Below are positions 53,001 through 63,666 of a DNA stretch of 64,000 nucleotides, one piece after another. The position numbers were made by a program, and so were the translations under genes. Under the pieces are notes generated by a model, which was not told the DNA's origin, made no database searches, and saw only the letters and a list, made by a program, of their open reading frames with translations. Origin of the DNA: Cyclospora cayetanensis (Eukaryota; Apicomplexa; Conoidasida; Eucoccidiorida; Eimeriidae); assembly GCF_002999335.1 (NCBI RefSeq), contig NW_020312116.1, positions 24,533-88,532 on the forward strand. Reading direction: 5' to 3'. Numbering within the stretch: the stretch's first letter is position 1; each line of letters starts with the position of its first letter.

Positions 53001-56000
53001 AAGGCGGATGACGGTCAGGGGGCTAAGATGACTCTCAATGCTCTTAAAATCAATGAGTTTTGCTCACTCTATCGATTTACTTCAATGTTGGAGGTGTCAC
53101 AGCACTGTCAATTTGGGCTTCCTACAACACTCCCCGATTCTTTTGCGGACTTTAGAGCGCAGGGAAGTGACGTAATTGAAGGCGAAGGATCCACAGTGAG
53201 CCACAAAATTGCTGAACTCCAGAGCTGTTGAGCTGGAAAGGCACAATTGACGAGAGTTTTTAGTGAACTGGAGCAGGCAACGTTGACATAATGGCTGACG
53301 GAGGAGCAGTTGTTGGCTTCATTTCTTGTTCAAGAATTTTCGCGGTTCTCTCTGGTTCAACAGCGCTGATCGACATGGACGGCATTCTTCGCTTTTTTAT
53401 AAATTTGCCTTCAGCGCATGCCCTAGCTGAAATAGCTACCTTCATCTGTGGGTACTGCCTGAGAGGGTACCGGCTATTAGTATTACATGTGCTGTGCACA
53501 CAGATTTGTGTGCAGGCACTCTCAGTGATCTTGTGTGTGCACTTTTCCTTCTGTTTCTCTTGGGGCATTGAAAGCAATCATGCTGCATGCACCAGCCGTA
53601 TCTACATGCAGAGACTGCTCCACAAGGCGGGGAGGCAGCGCTGAACTTCTATGTACTTTAACCCCAATATACTACGCTGCCTATTGCTTTTAGCGGGAGT
53701 TCACACAATTTAGCGCTCCGATAACAGCAAGCTATTAGCGCTAGAGTCGTGTTGGTCTGGTACCTCGTCCGTCGTTGGCTAGTGTGCATGGCTTTTCCCC
53801 CCTGCATTTCACTCCTTCACTGGATGCAATTTTCTCCCTTATTTGTATTGTTTTTGCGTTTGTCTCAGTCCGAGGGTAGGGATCTATTCCCCTGTCTTGC
53901 ACGCAAATGCTCTTGACTGATAGGCACGGAATGCAAGGGCACATTTTGAATTGGGGGGGAAGATGGAACGGTCTGAGCTACACTTACACACCTTATATTA
54001 AACTGGTAATATTTCACCAAGAAATAGCACAGAATTGACTAATTGATTTGTCTTCTTGTATATTACGTTTATAGGAGAGTACTGCTAACTCAGTAAAAGA
54101 CTACGCAATGTCGTGTGCCCTAGTCGTTCTGTAGAACTGCTTGAAAGTGCTCGAAGCGCTAAAAGGATGCAGCTACACAGGACCTAGCTGCCCCTCTCCC
54201 CTGATGTCGCAAGTGAGGGGCGCTGGGATGACAAGAAGGCAGTACTACTTGGAAACGCTCAATAGCTTTACATTCAGTTTGTATTGAGTGTGGAATAAAG
54301 TGTTCCCTTACGAAATCCCGAAATGCAACCAAACTTTTACAGCAGGCTGGGTGTGCCTTTCCTTTGATGTAGGAACTCTGCACGCTGAATGCAGGCAAAG
54401 ATCTTTGGAGAATACCTTACTGCTTTCTAGTACGCATTGCTTCGCATTCAAGACTAGGTATCTCTAAGGACTCCTTGTGGAGCGCTACAGTAGCTTAACT
54501 CCAGGCAGCTGCATAGATCCTTCCATGACAAAGCTGCCCGTGATACATAAAACAAAATATGGTGATGCCCATTGCAATCGCATACCTTTTCTGATTTAAC
54601 TAGATGCAAAGTGGTTTAAGGGGTAGCCGTCTATGGCTGCCTTACCTGGTATTTAGTACACCCCTCCCCGCGATCCTTTCCAGTAGTAAGGAGCAACGGC
54701 AGCCAACTAGCGGAAGCGCACAAAACATACTAAATAATTGCTTAAATCTAACGATTCTTGTTTTATACGAGAAACATGATGGTAGCTCACTAGGCCACAT
54801 AACCTATGAGCCCTTGCGGGACAGATGAATGGGATGCGACCGGAAGAACAAGGGCATGGGGAAACGGATGGGGGCAAGACGAGGAAAATGTTGTTTCCTC
54901 CCCTTTTTTTGATCAGATTCTCATTCATGCATGCAGGAAAAGTCGTTTTAAAACAGAATTTATGAGTTTGGGTGAGGAAAGCAACCACCCACGGTGTATA
55001 TACACCCCAATCACACCCCATCACAGCACGGGAGGAGGGTGCGCTGCGGGATATTTTGTTTCTTTGAGCACATTTTGCTCTTTTTGAGAGTCTTCTGGAC
55101 CCTATACCAAAAGTTTAGTGCTGATGAGGGCAATCCTTAATCCTAGGCTTGCTTCTTCTCTTTCCTTTTCACCCTACCGTCGCTCCAGTGTCGCATAGGG
55201 GCCCTTTCATCCTCTTCTTGCATCTTTCGGTCTCATTCCTTTTCCCTGCAATGGCAGTAAGAGGCCTCTTTCCACAATACCTTTCTCCTTTCCTTCAAAG
55301 GCGACAAGGGCCCCCTGCGTCTCGCTAATGGAGCTCGGCTCTCCACCCAGGGTAAGCCCCCTGCTATTTACCACCTTCCTGCCCTGTCTCCTCCCCCAAC
55401 TGGCTGTCAGGGGGAACCTCATGGAGCGGTAGGGTCCCCTTGATGCCTCGTCTTAAAGGGTGACCGTAGACCTTTACCCACTTTCCTTGGGGGCCCCTCA
55501 CCCTGCCTCCAGCTGCATGCACAAGGGCGTTGGGGCTCATTCATTCGCGCTCTTCCTCTCTCCTTCTTCAATGCAATCCGCCTTCGTCTGTCTCCCGGGT
55601 TGTCTGTTATCACCTCGATGTGCACTGACGTTGCGTTTATGACATGTGTTGGGGCGCACGATTGTTGCAAGCCAAGGTCGTCACTTTCCATCCTTCTTCC
55701 CGCACTCCACTGCTCTATCCTTCCTTTCACTACCATCCCACTTCTCTTTGCTGCACGTGTTGCTGCAGCCTCGGTCCCGCCGGCTGCAAGCACTCGCCCG
55801 CCGCTCGTCGCGCCGCACCGCCCCGCGTAGCGTTTGCGACTTCTTCAACGTCTCTGTTAAACTTATCCGTCGCCTCTCCAGAGTCCCTATTATCCCCTGG
55901 AAGGCCTTTCGTCACGAGAACATTTGCCTACCAGTAGGGTGACCTTGCACTGAGCGCCTAAGAGGCCTTCCCGGAGTGAGGCCCCTTGGGGGGCTCGCCA

Positions 56001-56428
56001 GAGTGGTGCCTTGGGAGGCTGTTCTGAAAGGGAGCAGTGGAGGGACATGTAGAATGGGCGTGGAGGCAGGTAATAAGAAGGGGGAAACACGGCAAATGAA
56101 CGGCGTAATCAACTCGCGGGCTGGGAGATGTGCGGGTGGGGTAGAGCTGTTTTGCTGCGCAGTGCGTGCTGTGGTAAATCTGTAGGCCTTGGCAAGAGGA
56201 AACAGGCAGACTTGCTGTTCTCTATCGCGCTCCCAACGGAAAGAGCAACAGCGGCCCCGCAGACGGCTGCAGCGGATTAAGACGAAGGAGGTGTGCCTTC
56301 ACGCGAAGCCGAGTGGCTGCATGTGCTGTATATATGCGTGCCGGGGAGAATATTTGGACGTGGCTGGCACCGCTCTCTGCATTTTTGCGTGCGTGTTAGT
56401 CTCTGCCGACACCGACTTGTGTTGCTCT
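53001..56428. other. Unassigned, right part of retroelement island and intergenic DNA
   Basis: AT-rich, feature-poor sequence continues to about 54900. GC-rich DNA with GGGGCCC motifs resumes near 55190. A 117-codon frame at 53291 (+) and overlapping frames at 55419-55942 on both strands have no domain and no in-phase partner. A 3' LTR of the pol relic could be present but was not recognised. Confidence 0.45.
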
Positions 56429-57520
56429 ATGGCTTCGTCTGTCGTGTTTGTGCCTGTGCTGTTGCTTCTGCAGAGAGCTGCGGCTGCCCCACAGAACGCG
56501 AGCACTGTATCTACATCTCCAGGGTTATCCCCGGGGCTGGTGCGCGCCGCCGCGTCTCCTTGGGGGCCTCCCAGTGCAGCTAAGAGGTTCTTAGGGGCGA
56601 AGACCTGTGGGGGCCCCTCTCCTCGAGAGTCCTTCCTTGAAGGCTCTGTTGTGTCGCAGTCTCCTTCATCTTTCTGCTGCGCCGCGTCAGTCACGAGCGA
56701 GGCAAACACAGCTAGGACCTGTGGCAGCAGCAGCAACAGGGGGCGGTCGGGTTGCTCAGCCAAGAGGGCTCGAGACTTCCACCGTAAGCCAACATATTTA
56801 AATATCATATGCCGTCCGTTTCCTCTGTGTGTGTATGTGTGCGTGTGTGTTTTTGTGTGTGTGTGTGTTTGTGTTTGTGTTTGTGTGTCTGTGTGTGTGT
56901 GTTCCTTACTGTCCTTCCTTTTCCTCATTCTCTTGCTTTTGGCATGAGTGTGTGTGTATTTTTGTGTTGATGTGGGTGTGTTTCTGCGTCTTTCGGATTT
57001 CGCGGGAGATTATGGGTGTTCCTGGTTAGACCATGTTTCAGCTAGAGGGCAAGGGGTTGCTGCTGTTGGGGGGAGGGGTCAAGACGGCTGAGTTGAACTG
57101 TAGCTGGTTGCGCTGTGCCTCTACTCTTGCTCTGCAGGAGACACCCGGAGTGCGTGCTCGCCGTCTAGAGCCTCCGATGCCTTAGGCCCTTCGGGATCTT
57201 TAGCTCTATATCCAGATGTTCATGCGTGTCGTCCCCGAATATTCTTCATTACACTTAGCTCAGTGAAGAGGCAGGCAATTCTAAAGCTATCATTGGCGGC
57301 TGCAGGCCGGGGGGAGGATCCGTCCCCTTGTGGGGATGATCACAGCACGCGCACCTCTTCGGCTAAGTTAGATACAACAACGAGCAGCACTGCAGCCACA
57401 GACAAGGCGGCCTCTCCCCCGCCTCAGGTTGTATGCCGATCAAGGCTGCCTCCTGTAGAAGCCGCTGCAGCAGCAGGCACCATTGTAGCTGCTGAGGCGA
57501 ATCCTCCGATAGAAATATAA
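56429..57520 (+). CDS. Putative secreted protein, two exons, unknown function
   Basis: Not recognised. Exon 1 (56429-56783) starts MASSVVFVPVLLLLQ followed by Ala residues and Pro, a plausible signal peptide with cleavage near residue 20. It ends at a GTAAGC donor. The acceptor before 57138 has a good pyrimidine tract, keeps phase, and the frame stays open for 127 more codons to TAA at 57518-57520, giving 245 residues. The mature part is Ser/Ala/Pro-rich with several Cys in exon 1. Exon 2 has a hydrophobic stretch (RIFFITLS) and a Thr/Ala/Pro-rich low-complexity tail. An in-frame upstream ATG at about 56320 would add a Cys-rich extension and spoil the signal peptide. Support is the long joint open frame plus the leader. 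There is no homology, so it may be over-called. Confidence 0.42.
56826..56915. repeat. TG/GTGTTTGT microsatellite in the intron of the putative secreted gene
   Basis: TG-rich simple sequence with TTT interruptions inside the 354-nt intron 56784-57137. It produces an artefactual Val/Cys frame that makes exon 1 look longer than it is. Confidence 0.9.
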
Positions 57521-58062
57521 CCGTGCAGCTAGCAAATAACTTGGAGGTGCAGGCGTGCAAGGACAGTCGAGCATCGGGTGGTTTTTGCAGGCAGTCGCCT
57601 TTTCGAGCGTTTAGGGGGTCGGGCCCCTTTGCTTGCCACCCCACCTGTGCTGCTGTGTGTGCCGCCTGCTTTCGCCACTCCTTTAGCGTACGGAAGTGAA
57701 AAATAGGGAGCAGGCGTGCTGCTTTGCCGTGTTGTGTGGGCCCGTAGGGTGACGTCATTCGCACTTTTTCGCTCGTGCGAGACACGTGGCGCAACGGTGC
57801 TGCTTCTGTATTTTTTTCATTGAGTAGAGGGTTGTTGTTGCCGCGCTGGCGGTAGAACCCAGGTGTACGTGCACCCGAGGCAGCGTATGGATTGGTCGTT
57901 TCTGGTGCATGGAATAACTGTGCACGGAACGCCAACCGCGCGTGATCTGACTTTATCAGTTTTTATGTGAAGCTTTAGAGTTTGGGGGAGTTTTGGTATA
58001 GTTCTGTGGTATTTTAGGTTCTACAGGGTTGTACGTCTCGGATTTAGGTTATAGGGCGTGCG

Positions 58063-58126
<64 letters not shown>

Positions 58127-58551
58127 GTCACCGACCAGATTGCACTGGGCTTCCTGTTTCATTTGCATAGCGCTGAATAGAGTGCGCGTCCCTATAACGA
58201 CACTTGGGGGCCTTTGAAGCTCGGGAGGACGCTTCACGAATTCGGGGTCGATACGGTGATAGGGGCTGCTGAGCGTTACAGCTCTCGATGATGTGGTGCG
58301 TGGCTCGAAGGTGTGTTCTGAATGGTAGAAGTAATTGGGTGGGAGGGGTGGTTGGTGCAGGGGGCAAAGCGAGGCAAGGGCTTTTGAGGCAATAAGCGAA
58401 TGCAGGAGAGGGGAGGTGTGCGTGTGTGTACCTCCTAGAAGGCGCCTTGTGGAGACCATGTTCCACGTAGACAGTGTGTCGGTTGCGATGATGTGGGGAT
58501 TCGTGTGTGCTTAGATTTAGATGTGGCATTGATTTCTTCACTTCCCTGCAA
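57521..58551. other. Intergenic, before tRNA-Glu
   Basis: No supportable gene. A minus-strand frame of 190 codons (57363-57935) overlaps the putative secreted exon and lacks a domain. A TA microsatellite occupies 58065-58122. Confidence 0.5.
58065..58122. repeat. TA dinucleotide microsatellite, 29 units
   Basis: Uninterrupted TA repeat, self-complementary and able to form a cruciform. It is probably length-polymorphic and is not part of a gene. Confidence 0.97.
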
Positions 58552-58624
58552 TCCGTTGTAGTCTAGGTGGTTAGGATACGCGGCTCTCACCCGCGCGACC
58601 CGGGTTCGAGTCCCGGCAGCGGAA
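58552..58624 (+). tRNA. tRNA-Glu (anticodon CTC)
   Basis: A full cloverleaf can be drawn. The acceptor stem is TCCGTTG with CAGCGGA (one G-T pair), followed by discriminator A. The D arm has GGTGGTTAGGAT. The anticodon stem CGCGG/CCGCG encloses the loop CTCTCAC with anticodon CTC. The T arm contains the B-box GGTTCGAGTCC, with the A-box starting in TAGTCTAGGTGG. No intron and no encoded CCA are seen. It would be transcribed by RNA polymerase III. The first run of four or more T downstream is near 58860, so the terminator is unusually distant or non-canonical. Confidence 0.97.
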
Positions 58625-59725
58625 CTTATTAGTATCGCCTGTTGGTAGGCCTTTGTCTATCCTTTCCTGTTCATCGCGCCGAGTACATATTGTCGCATTT
58701 GCCTACTTCATTCGAAGCTAGGGAAAGTGCGCCCTCACTGGTGGAGTAGAGGGACTTGAACTTCCTGTCGCCTGCAACGCGATGACGCACGCAGACGAAA
58801 TATCTAGCGATCTTTCTCCACTGCCCACTCTTCATTTGTTTGTTACTATGCAGACCACTGTTTTTCAAAGATTCAATGCAATAGCAGCTGAAAACTGGCA
58901 ACTGACTGCCTTCGAGCTGCAGGGCTGCCGACTTGATGCTGCGTTGTCTTGGTCTTCTCTTGACCCATGGGTTCTGTTGCCTCTTTCTACCTAGTCCCCG
59001 TGCTCGATCAGAAACACAGTTCGCAGCATTCTTTCATTTGCGTCCTTATTGCACCTTTTGGTATGGGCACATATGCACAGACGCACACCTGTACACCCCG
59101 CGGGAAAGTTGACAAGCTACGGGTGGCAGCTGCGACTTTGCGCAGCATTCACTGCATCTAGGAGTCCTCTGCGCCGTTACAAAGTGCCAGATAACTACAG
59201 TCCTGTCCACCTGGCCGGCTTCTGCATCACTTGTCACGTCGGTTGTTTCTGCTGTCGTCTACTTCCGAGGCTGAGTCCTCTGGCCTTAGCCCGTCAAGGA
59301 GCGGCGTTCCGCCGTCTACACCCCTTCTCTGCCCACTCAGTTCCCTTATTTCTGTCGAAAGCAATCGAAGCACGACAGTTGCAAGTGCGTGCGGCCCTCA
59401 ACCGAGCGAAGCCCCTTGGCTTCCTGCAGTCCTGCCTTGGCTGTGTACTCCCGGCTAGTGCAGACTAGGCACTTCCTCTAATTCTGAGGAGACTCGGTCG
59501 CTGCAGGCATGTGCGGAAACTGTGCTTCTCGGGGGTGGCTTGCTTCTTCTTCTCCCTGCCGCGGAGCTTCCATGAGATGCCGCTCCCAGTAGGAGACCCC
59601 GAACGCTGCCAACCTTCCCTTTGAGACTGCCGCCTCTGTGAAGAATACTCTCGGGGAATACTCTCGGGGAGGCCCCCCTCCCCCTCGAACCTCGCACTCC
59701 GCAGTCAAGCCTGCAATTTAAGGCC
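58625..59725. other. Intergenic between tRNA-Glu and the ABC1 kinase gene
   Basis: No supportable gene. A plus-strand frame at about 59049-59468 (139 codons) is Arg/Leu/Ser-rich without a domain. The promoter and 5' untranslated region of the kinase gene should lie at the right end. Confidence 0.5.
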
Positions 59726-60477
59726 ATGCAGAAGTTCCGAAGGCTTAGAGACGGCTCTTGGGGGGCTCCATGGCTCGTTGCACTGCGGCTGCAGCACCAC
59801 CCCAACAGCCGCGGCTTGCTGTCTCTAGAAGCAGTCGCGGGGGGGAGCTCTCACACGAAGCCTCGAGTCACCGTAAGGGCGGTAAGGGAGAGTTCCCTAG
59901 GACCTGCGGACAAGATTTACGCGGAAAGCTGGCGTTCTAATCCTCTTCCTTCCGAGTGGGGAGCTTCCATTGGGGTCTGCCCAGCAGCAGGTTGCTCGAA
60001 GCCTCCGCCCTTCGCAGCGGCAGCAGCGGGAAGAAGAAAAGCCTTCTGCGTCTGTCCAGCCGCTGCTCCCGCTGCTGCGGCGAATGCAGTGTATTGTGGA
60101 TCGCTGCGAGGCGTTTCTTCTGACGCGCAAGCTTCAGGGGATTTCCGTCGCAAGCCTTCTGACCAGCGCCTCGCAGATCCTGCCGCTGACAGCGCCACAG
60201 GCAGCGGCAATGCTGGAAACAGCAACAGCAGACACACGAGGAGCCGCTGGAAGCTACAAAGTTTGTTTTTGGTGGCTGCAGCTCCGGTGGCTGTAGCACC
60301 TCTGCTGCACTTCGAGCAGCAGCAACAGCAACAGACGCACGAGCCGTCTGCGCAAGACCATGGCATGCATGCGGACGCGCCTTTGGCGAGTGCTGGAGGT
60401 TTTTTGGGGCTTGGGAGGCTGCAGCGCCTTGTAGGAGAAGTTTGGACTGTGCTGCCACGGCCTCCCCGCTTGAGCGT

Positions 60478-60512
<35 letters not shown>

Positions 60513-63500
60513 CAAGCAGCAGCAGTGAAGTGCTGCTCCCCGCGTGGGGGCTCACTGGTTGGATTCGTTTTCTCCGGAGCTTCGCTTCCATCTGTCTTTC
60601 CTCCGTGGACTACAAGTTGAGTTTTTTGCGTCTCGCTGCAATGGATTGGAGGGAACGTCACTTGTCAGCAGCGGCTTCTGCAGCGGCTTCTGCAGCGGCT
60701 TCTGCAGCGAGTGATAGCGGCCGTGTCAAGTGTCAGGATCTCGTGCAGCGCTTGCAGGCAGAGGTGGAGAGGCTCGATGCTCAGGTGGATGCCTTGAGGG
60801 AGAAGAAACGGTGGGTAGAGCAGCAGTTGCACGAACGAGGAGCTCGGCGTCTGCTGCGTCTCTGCATTCGGCATGGCGGTCTGTACGTCAAGTTGGGGCA
60901 GTACGTCGGAACGCTGCAGCACGTTCTCCCCCCCCCGTATGTCACCATTCTCTCGCAGCTGCAAGACAACGCTGCTCGAGTGCCGTGGTCAGAGGCGAAA
61001 GCCTTGCTGGAGCGCGAGTTGGGGGGTTCAGTGTCTTTGTTTTTCGTCGAAATTCGCGAGGAAGCCGTTGCTGCAGCTTCTCTTGCGCAGGTTCACTATG
61101 CGAGGCGTCGCAGCGACGGAGCCGAAGTGGCAGTCAAGCTGCAACGGCCTCACCTTCACGAGAATTTCGTGTCGGACTTGGTGGGGTTGCGGTACCTGAT
61201 GGGCTTTATCTCCTTTGTGTTTCCCCGCTGCCGTTTTGGGTGGTTGCTCCCCGAGTTCGAGGCGAACATGCGGCAAGAAATGAATTTCAGACAGGAGGGA
61301 TACAACGCAGCTCGCCTCCGTCGGCTTTTCGCCGCGAATCCCCAAGTGTATGTGCCGTGGGTTGACTGGAGTCTTACAACTGAGAAGGTCTTGACCATGG
61401 AATTCGTGAGGGGGGCTAAACTCACCGACGAGGAGGCTTTGCGCAGAGAAGGCATTTTCCCTCGTTCTCCCGAAATTGCGCAGCTCCTCATGCGCGTCTT
61501 CGGCGATATGCTGCACCTCCACGGATTTGTCCACTGCGATCCACACCCAGGCAACCTCCTCATCAGAAGAATGCAGCAGCAGCAGCAGCAGCAGCAGCAG
61601 CCCTCAGAGCAGCACAGACGCGCCTGGCCACTGAAGACTCCTCCGAACGAGGAGGAGGAGAAAAAAAAGGGGCCCCCTTCTTCTCCCCACAGTAAGCCCC
61701 AAGGACGACCGCAGGAAGGAGAGAGCACCGCGCAAGAGGGAGGCAGCGAGCTGCTGCCCCCCTCCTCCGCATGCGAGGACTGCGTCAGCAGCAGCAGCAG
61801 CAGCAAGAATCCTCTGCAACTCGTGATACTGGATCATGGGATGTATCGACGTCTATCTCCAGATTTCCGCGTGGCCTTCTCCCGCTTGTGGCTCGCGCTG
61901 CTTCTCAACGATGTTGCAGAAGGGCGCAGGGCGCTCAGAGACTTAGGCATCGACAAGCAGCTCGAGCGATCTCAGGAGCAGTCGCGGCTGATGCACTACG
62001 CGACACACAGAGCAGCTGCAACGGCAGAGCCGTCCGCAGCGACTTCTTCGAAAGACTCGCAGTGCCCCTGGAAGGCACTGCGCGGCGGCAGCAGTCCACC
62101 ACCCCTTTCCTCCCATGAAAAGAACAGCAGTGAGAGCAGCAGTTCGAATTGGAAGGAAGAGGGGCCCCTTCTCCTCGATGAAGACACGGCGCTAGATCTG
62201 CTGTCCGTTGTCTTGACGTACCGCCCCCAGGTGGGCCTCCGTACCCAGCTGGGGGCCCCCCTGCATGCGGGGGACCGGGCGAAAATCATGGGGGCCCTTC
62301 GGGGGGCCCCTCTGGAGAGCATCAACGGGTTCCTGCAGCTGCTGCCTCGCGACCTCTTGTGGGTGCTGCGCATGAGCTACCTCATACGGAGCATCAACTG
62401 CGATCTGGGGGGCACAACGAAGGAACGCCTTGTGGCTATGGGGGAGGCAGCCTGCCGAGGAATGCAGCTGCGCGACAAGCGCCTTCGTCCGAAGCTCGTG
62501 GAGTGCAGGCGGTTCGCTGCATCGGCGGCTGCTGCAAGTCTACGCGGCAGCAACGGCACTGGAGACAGCGAGCTCTGCGCCTCAGCAGCCGACCGCAAGG
62601 GTGCGGCTCCCCGATGGTTCGAATTGCCGGGAGCAGAATCCTTGAATCTTCCAGTCGCTTCTGAGTATCCCGCATACGCGGCGTGGTTCTTCTCGAGATT
62701 AGAGAAGGCCGCACGGGGTGAAGAAGCGGGAGACTGCGCTGCTGTTTGTGCAGCATCACCTGCAACCGCAGCACCTGCAGCAGCATCAGAAGCAGCAGCA
62801 GAAGCGTCAGCAGCAGCAGCAGCACTGCCGTCTACTCCCTTGCCAGCCTCTGCAATCTTCCCAGGTGGCCAGACGCCAGCGCAACACTCGCAGCAGCCGT
62901 CTGACCCCTTAGAAGATTTATACACACAGATGATCCTTGCGAATGGCGCTGAGCAGGCAGATCCGCTCCTCGCATACAGAGGGGAGAATGGGGAAGCCCC
63001 TGGCCTGCTGCAGCATCAGCAGCTTTTGCTGCTGCGAAATGCACAGCATCGCGCCGCTTGCAGCTCCTTCCAGTCCCCGCTGTTGCTCAGCTCGCTTTCT
63101 GGGAACCGCAGGCACCAAGAAAAGCCGCTGCAAAACAGCTGCCTGCACTGCAGAACCTGCAAAACAAGGGCAGCGAGGGGCGACAGCAGAACACATGCTG
63201 CTGCTTCCCCCTCCAGGAGCGCGCCTAAGACCTCCTCTGAGATTGCGCGAATCACTGATAAAGGGCTGTCAACCGATGCTGCAGCCTCCACAGAGACTGC
63301 TGTGCTGGAGAGACTCTCAGGCAGTGCCCTTGCAGAGGCCCCCTGGGCCCCCCAAGGTCTTGTGGGTTCATTTCGGCGATTTCTGCTCCGACTGGAGATG
63401 CTTTGTACCGTCTCGCTGCTGCGAATGCAGCTGTGGATCGTAGACTGGCTCTTGTACCTGGCCGTTGGGTCGACCACTCAGCAGCAGCAGCAGCCGCAAC

Positions 63501-63517
63501 GTCGATCGTTCGGCTAG
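59726..63517 (+). CDS. ABC1/UbiB-family atypical kinase, ADCK1/ADCK5-like
   Basis: The family are atypical protein-kinase-like ATPases, mostly of mitochondria or plastids, several acting in coenzyme Q synthesis and membrane lipid homeostasis. An intronless frame of 1263 residues starts at the ATG at 59726. Family motifs are all visible: the KxGQ helix (LYVKLGQYVGTLQHVLPPPY) near residue 390, the Ala-rich loop AAASLAQVHYA near 448, the ATP-site Lys in AVKLQRP near 470, EMNFRQEGYNA, the catalytic VHCDPHPGNLL near 602, and LDHGMYRRL near 701. LDHGMY resembles the ADCK1 form of the metal-binding motif. A low-complexity insert of about 80 residues (Gln9, Glu/Lys, Ser) separates the last two motifs. 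The N-terminal 300 residues are Ala/Ser-rich with a hydrophobic segment (LQSLFLVAAAPVAVAPLLHF) that may be a membrane anchor. A C-terminal hydrophobic helix near 1235 may be a second. Organelle targeting is inference. Confidence 0.92.
60478..60529. repeat. AGC/CAG triplet tract in the ABC1 kinase gene
   Basis: About 12 AGC units plus a short second run, read as poly-Ser in the kinase frame upstream of the conserved domain. Further GCA and CAG runs occur at 60661-60710 (a GCGGCTTCT repeat), 61572-61600 (Gln9), 61785-61804 and 62765-62825. Confidence 0.9.
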
Positions 63518-63627
63518 CAGCAGAAGGAGGAGGCGCAGCGGCAGCAGCAGCGTATTTCAGCGTGCAGGGAAGAAGGAGAGTGCTGCTGCGAGTCCTCTCC
63601 TTCAGACACACACAGACACACACACAG

Positions 63628-63666
<39 letters not shown>

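Noticed and set aside
53291..53644. 117-codon plus-strand frame with hydrophobic stretches
   Set aside because: No homology and no neighbours that join. It lies in the decayed retroelement island and the opposite strand is equally open.
55419..55942. Overlapping frames of about 100-124 codons on both strands
   Set aside because: Arg/Ser/Pro-rich composition without a domain, mutually overlapping on opposite strands, and no consistent splice sites.
59917..63477. Many long antisense and alternate frames (Leu, Cys, Val, Ala-rich)
   Set aside because: Triplet repeats are open in all frames, so these are shadows of the ABC1 kinase exon.
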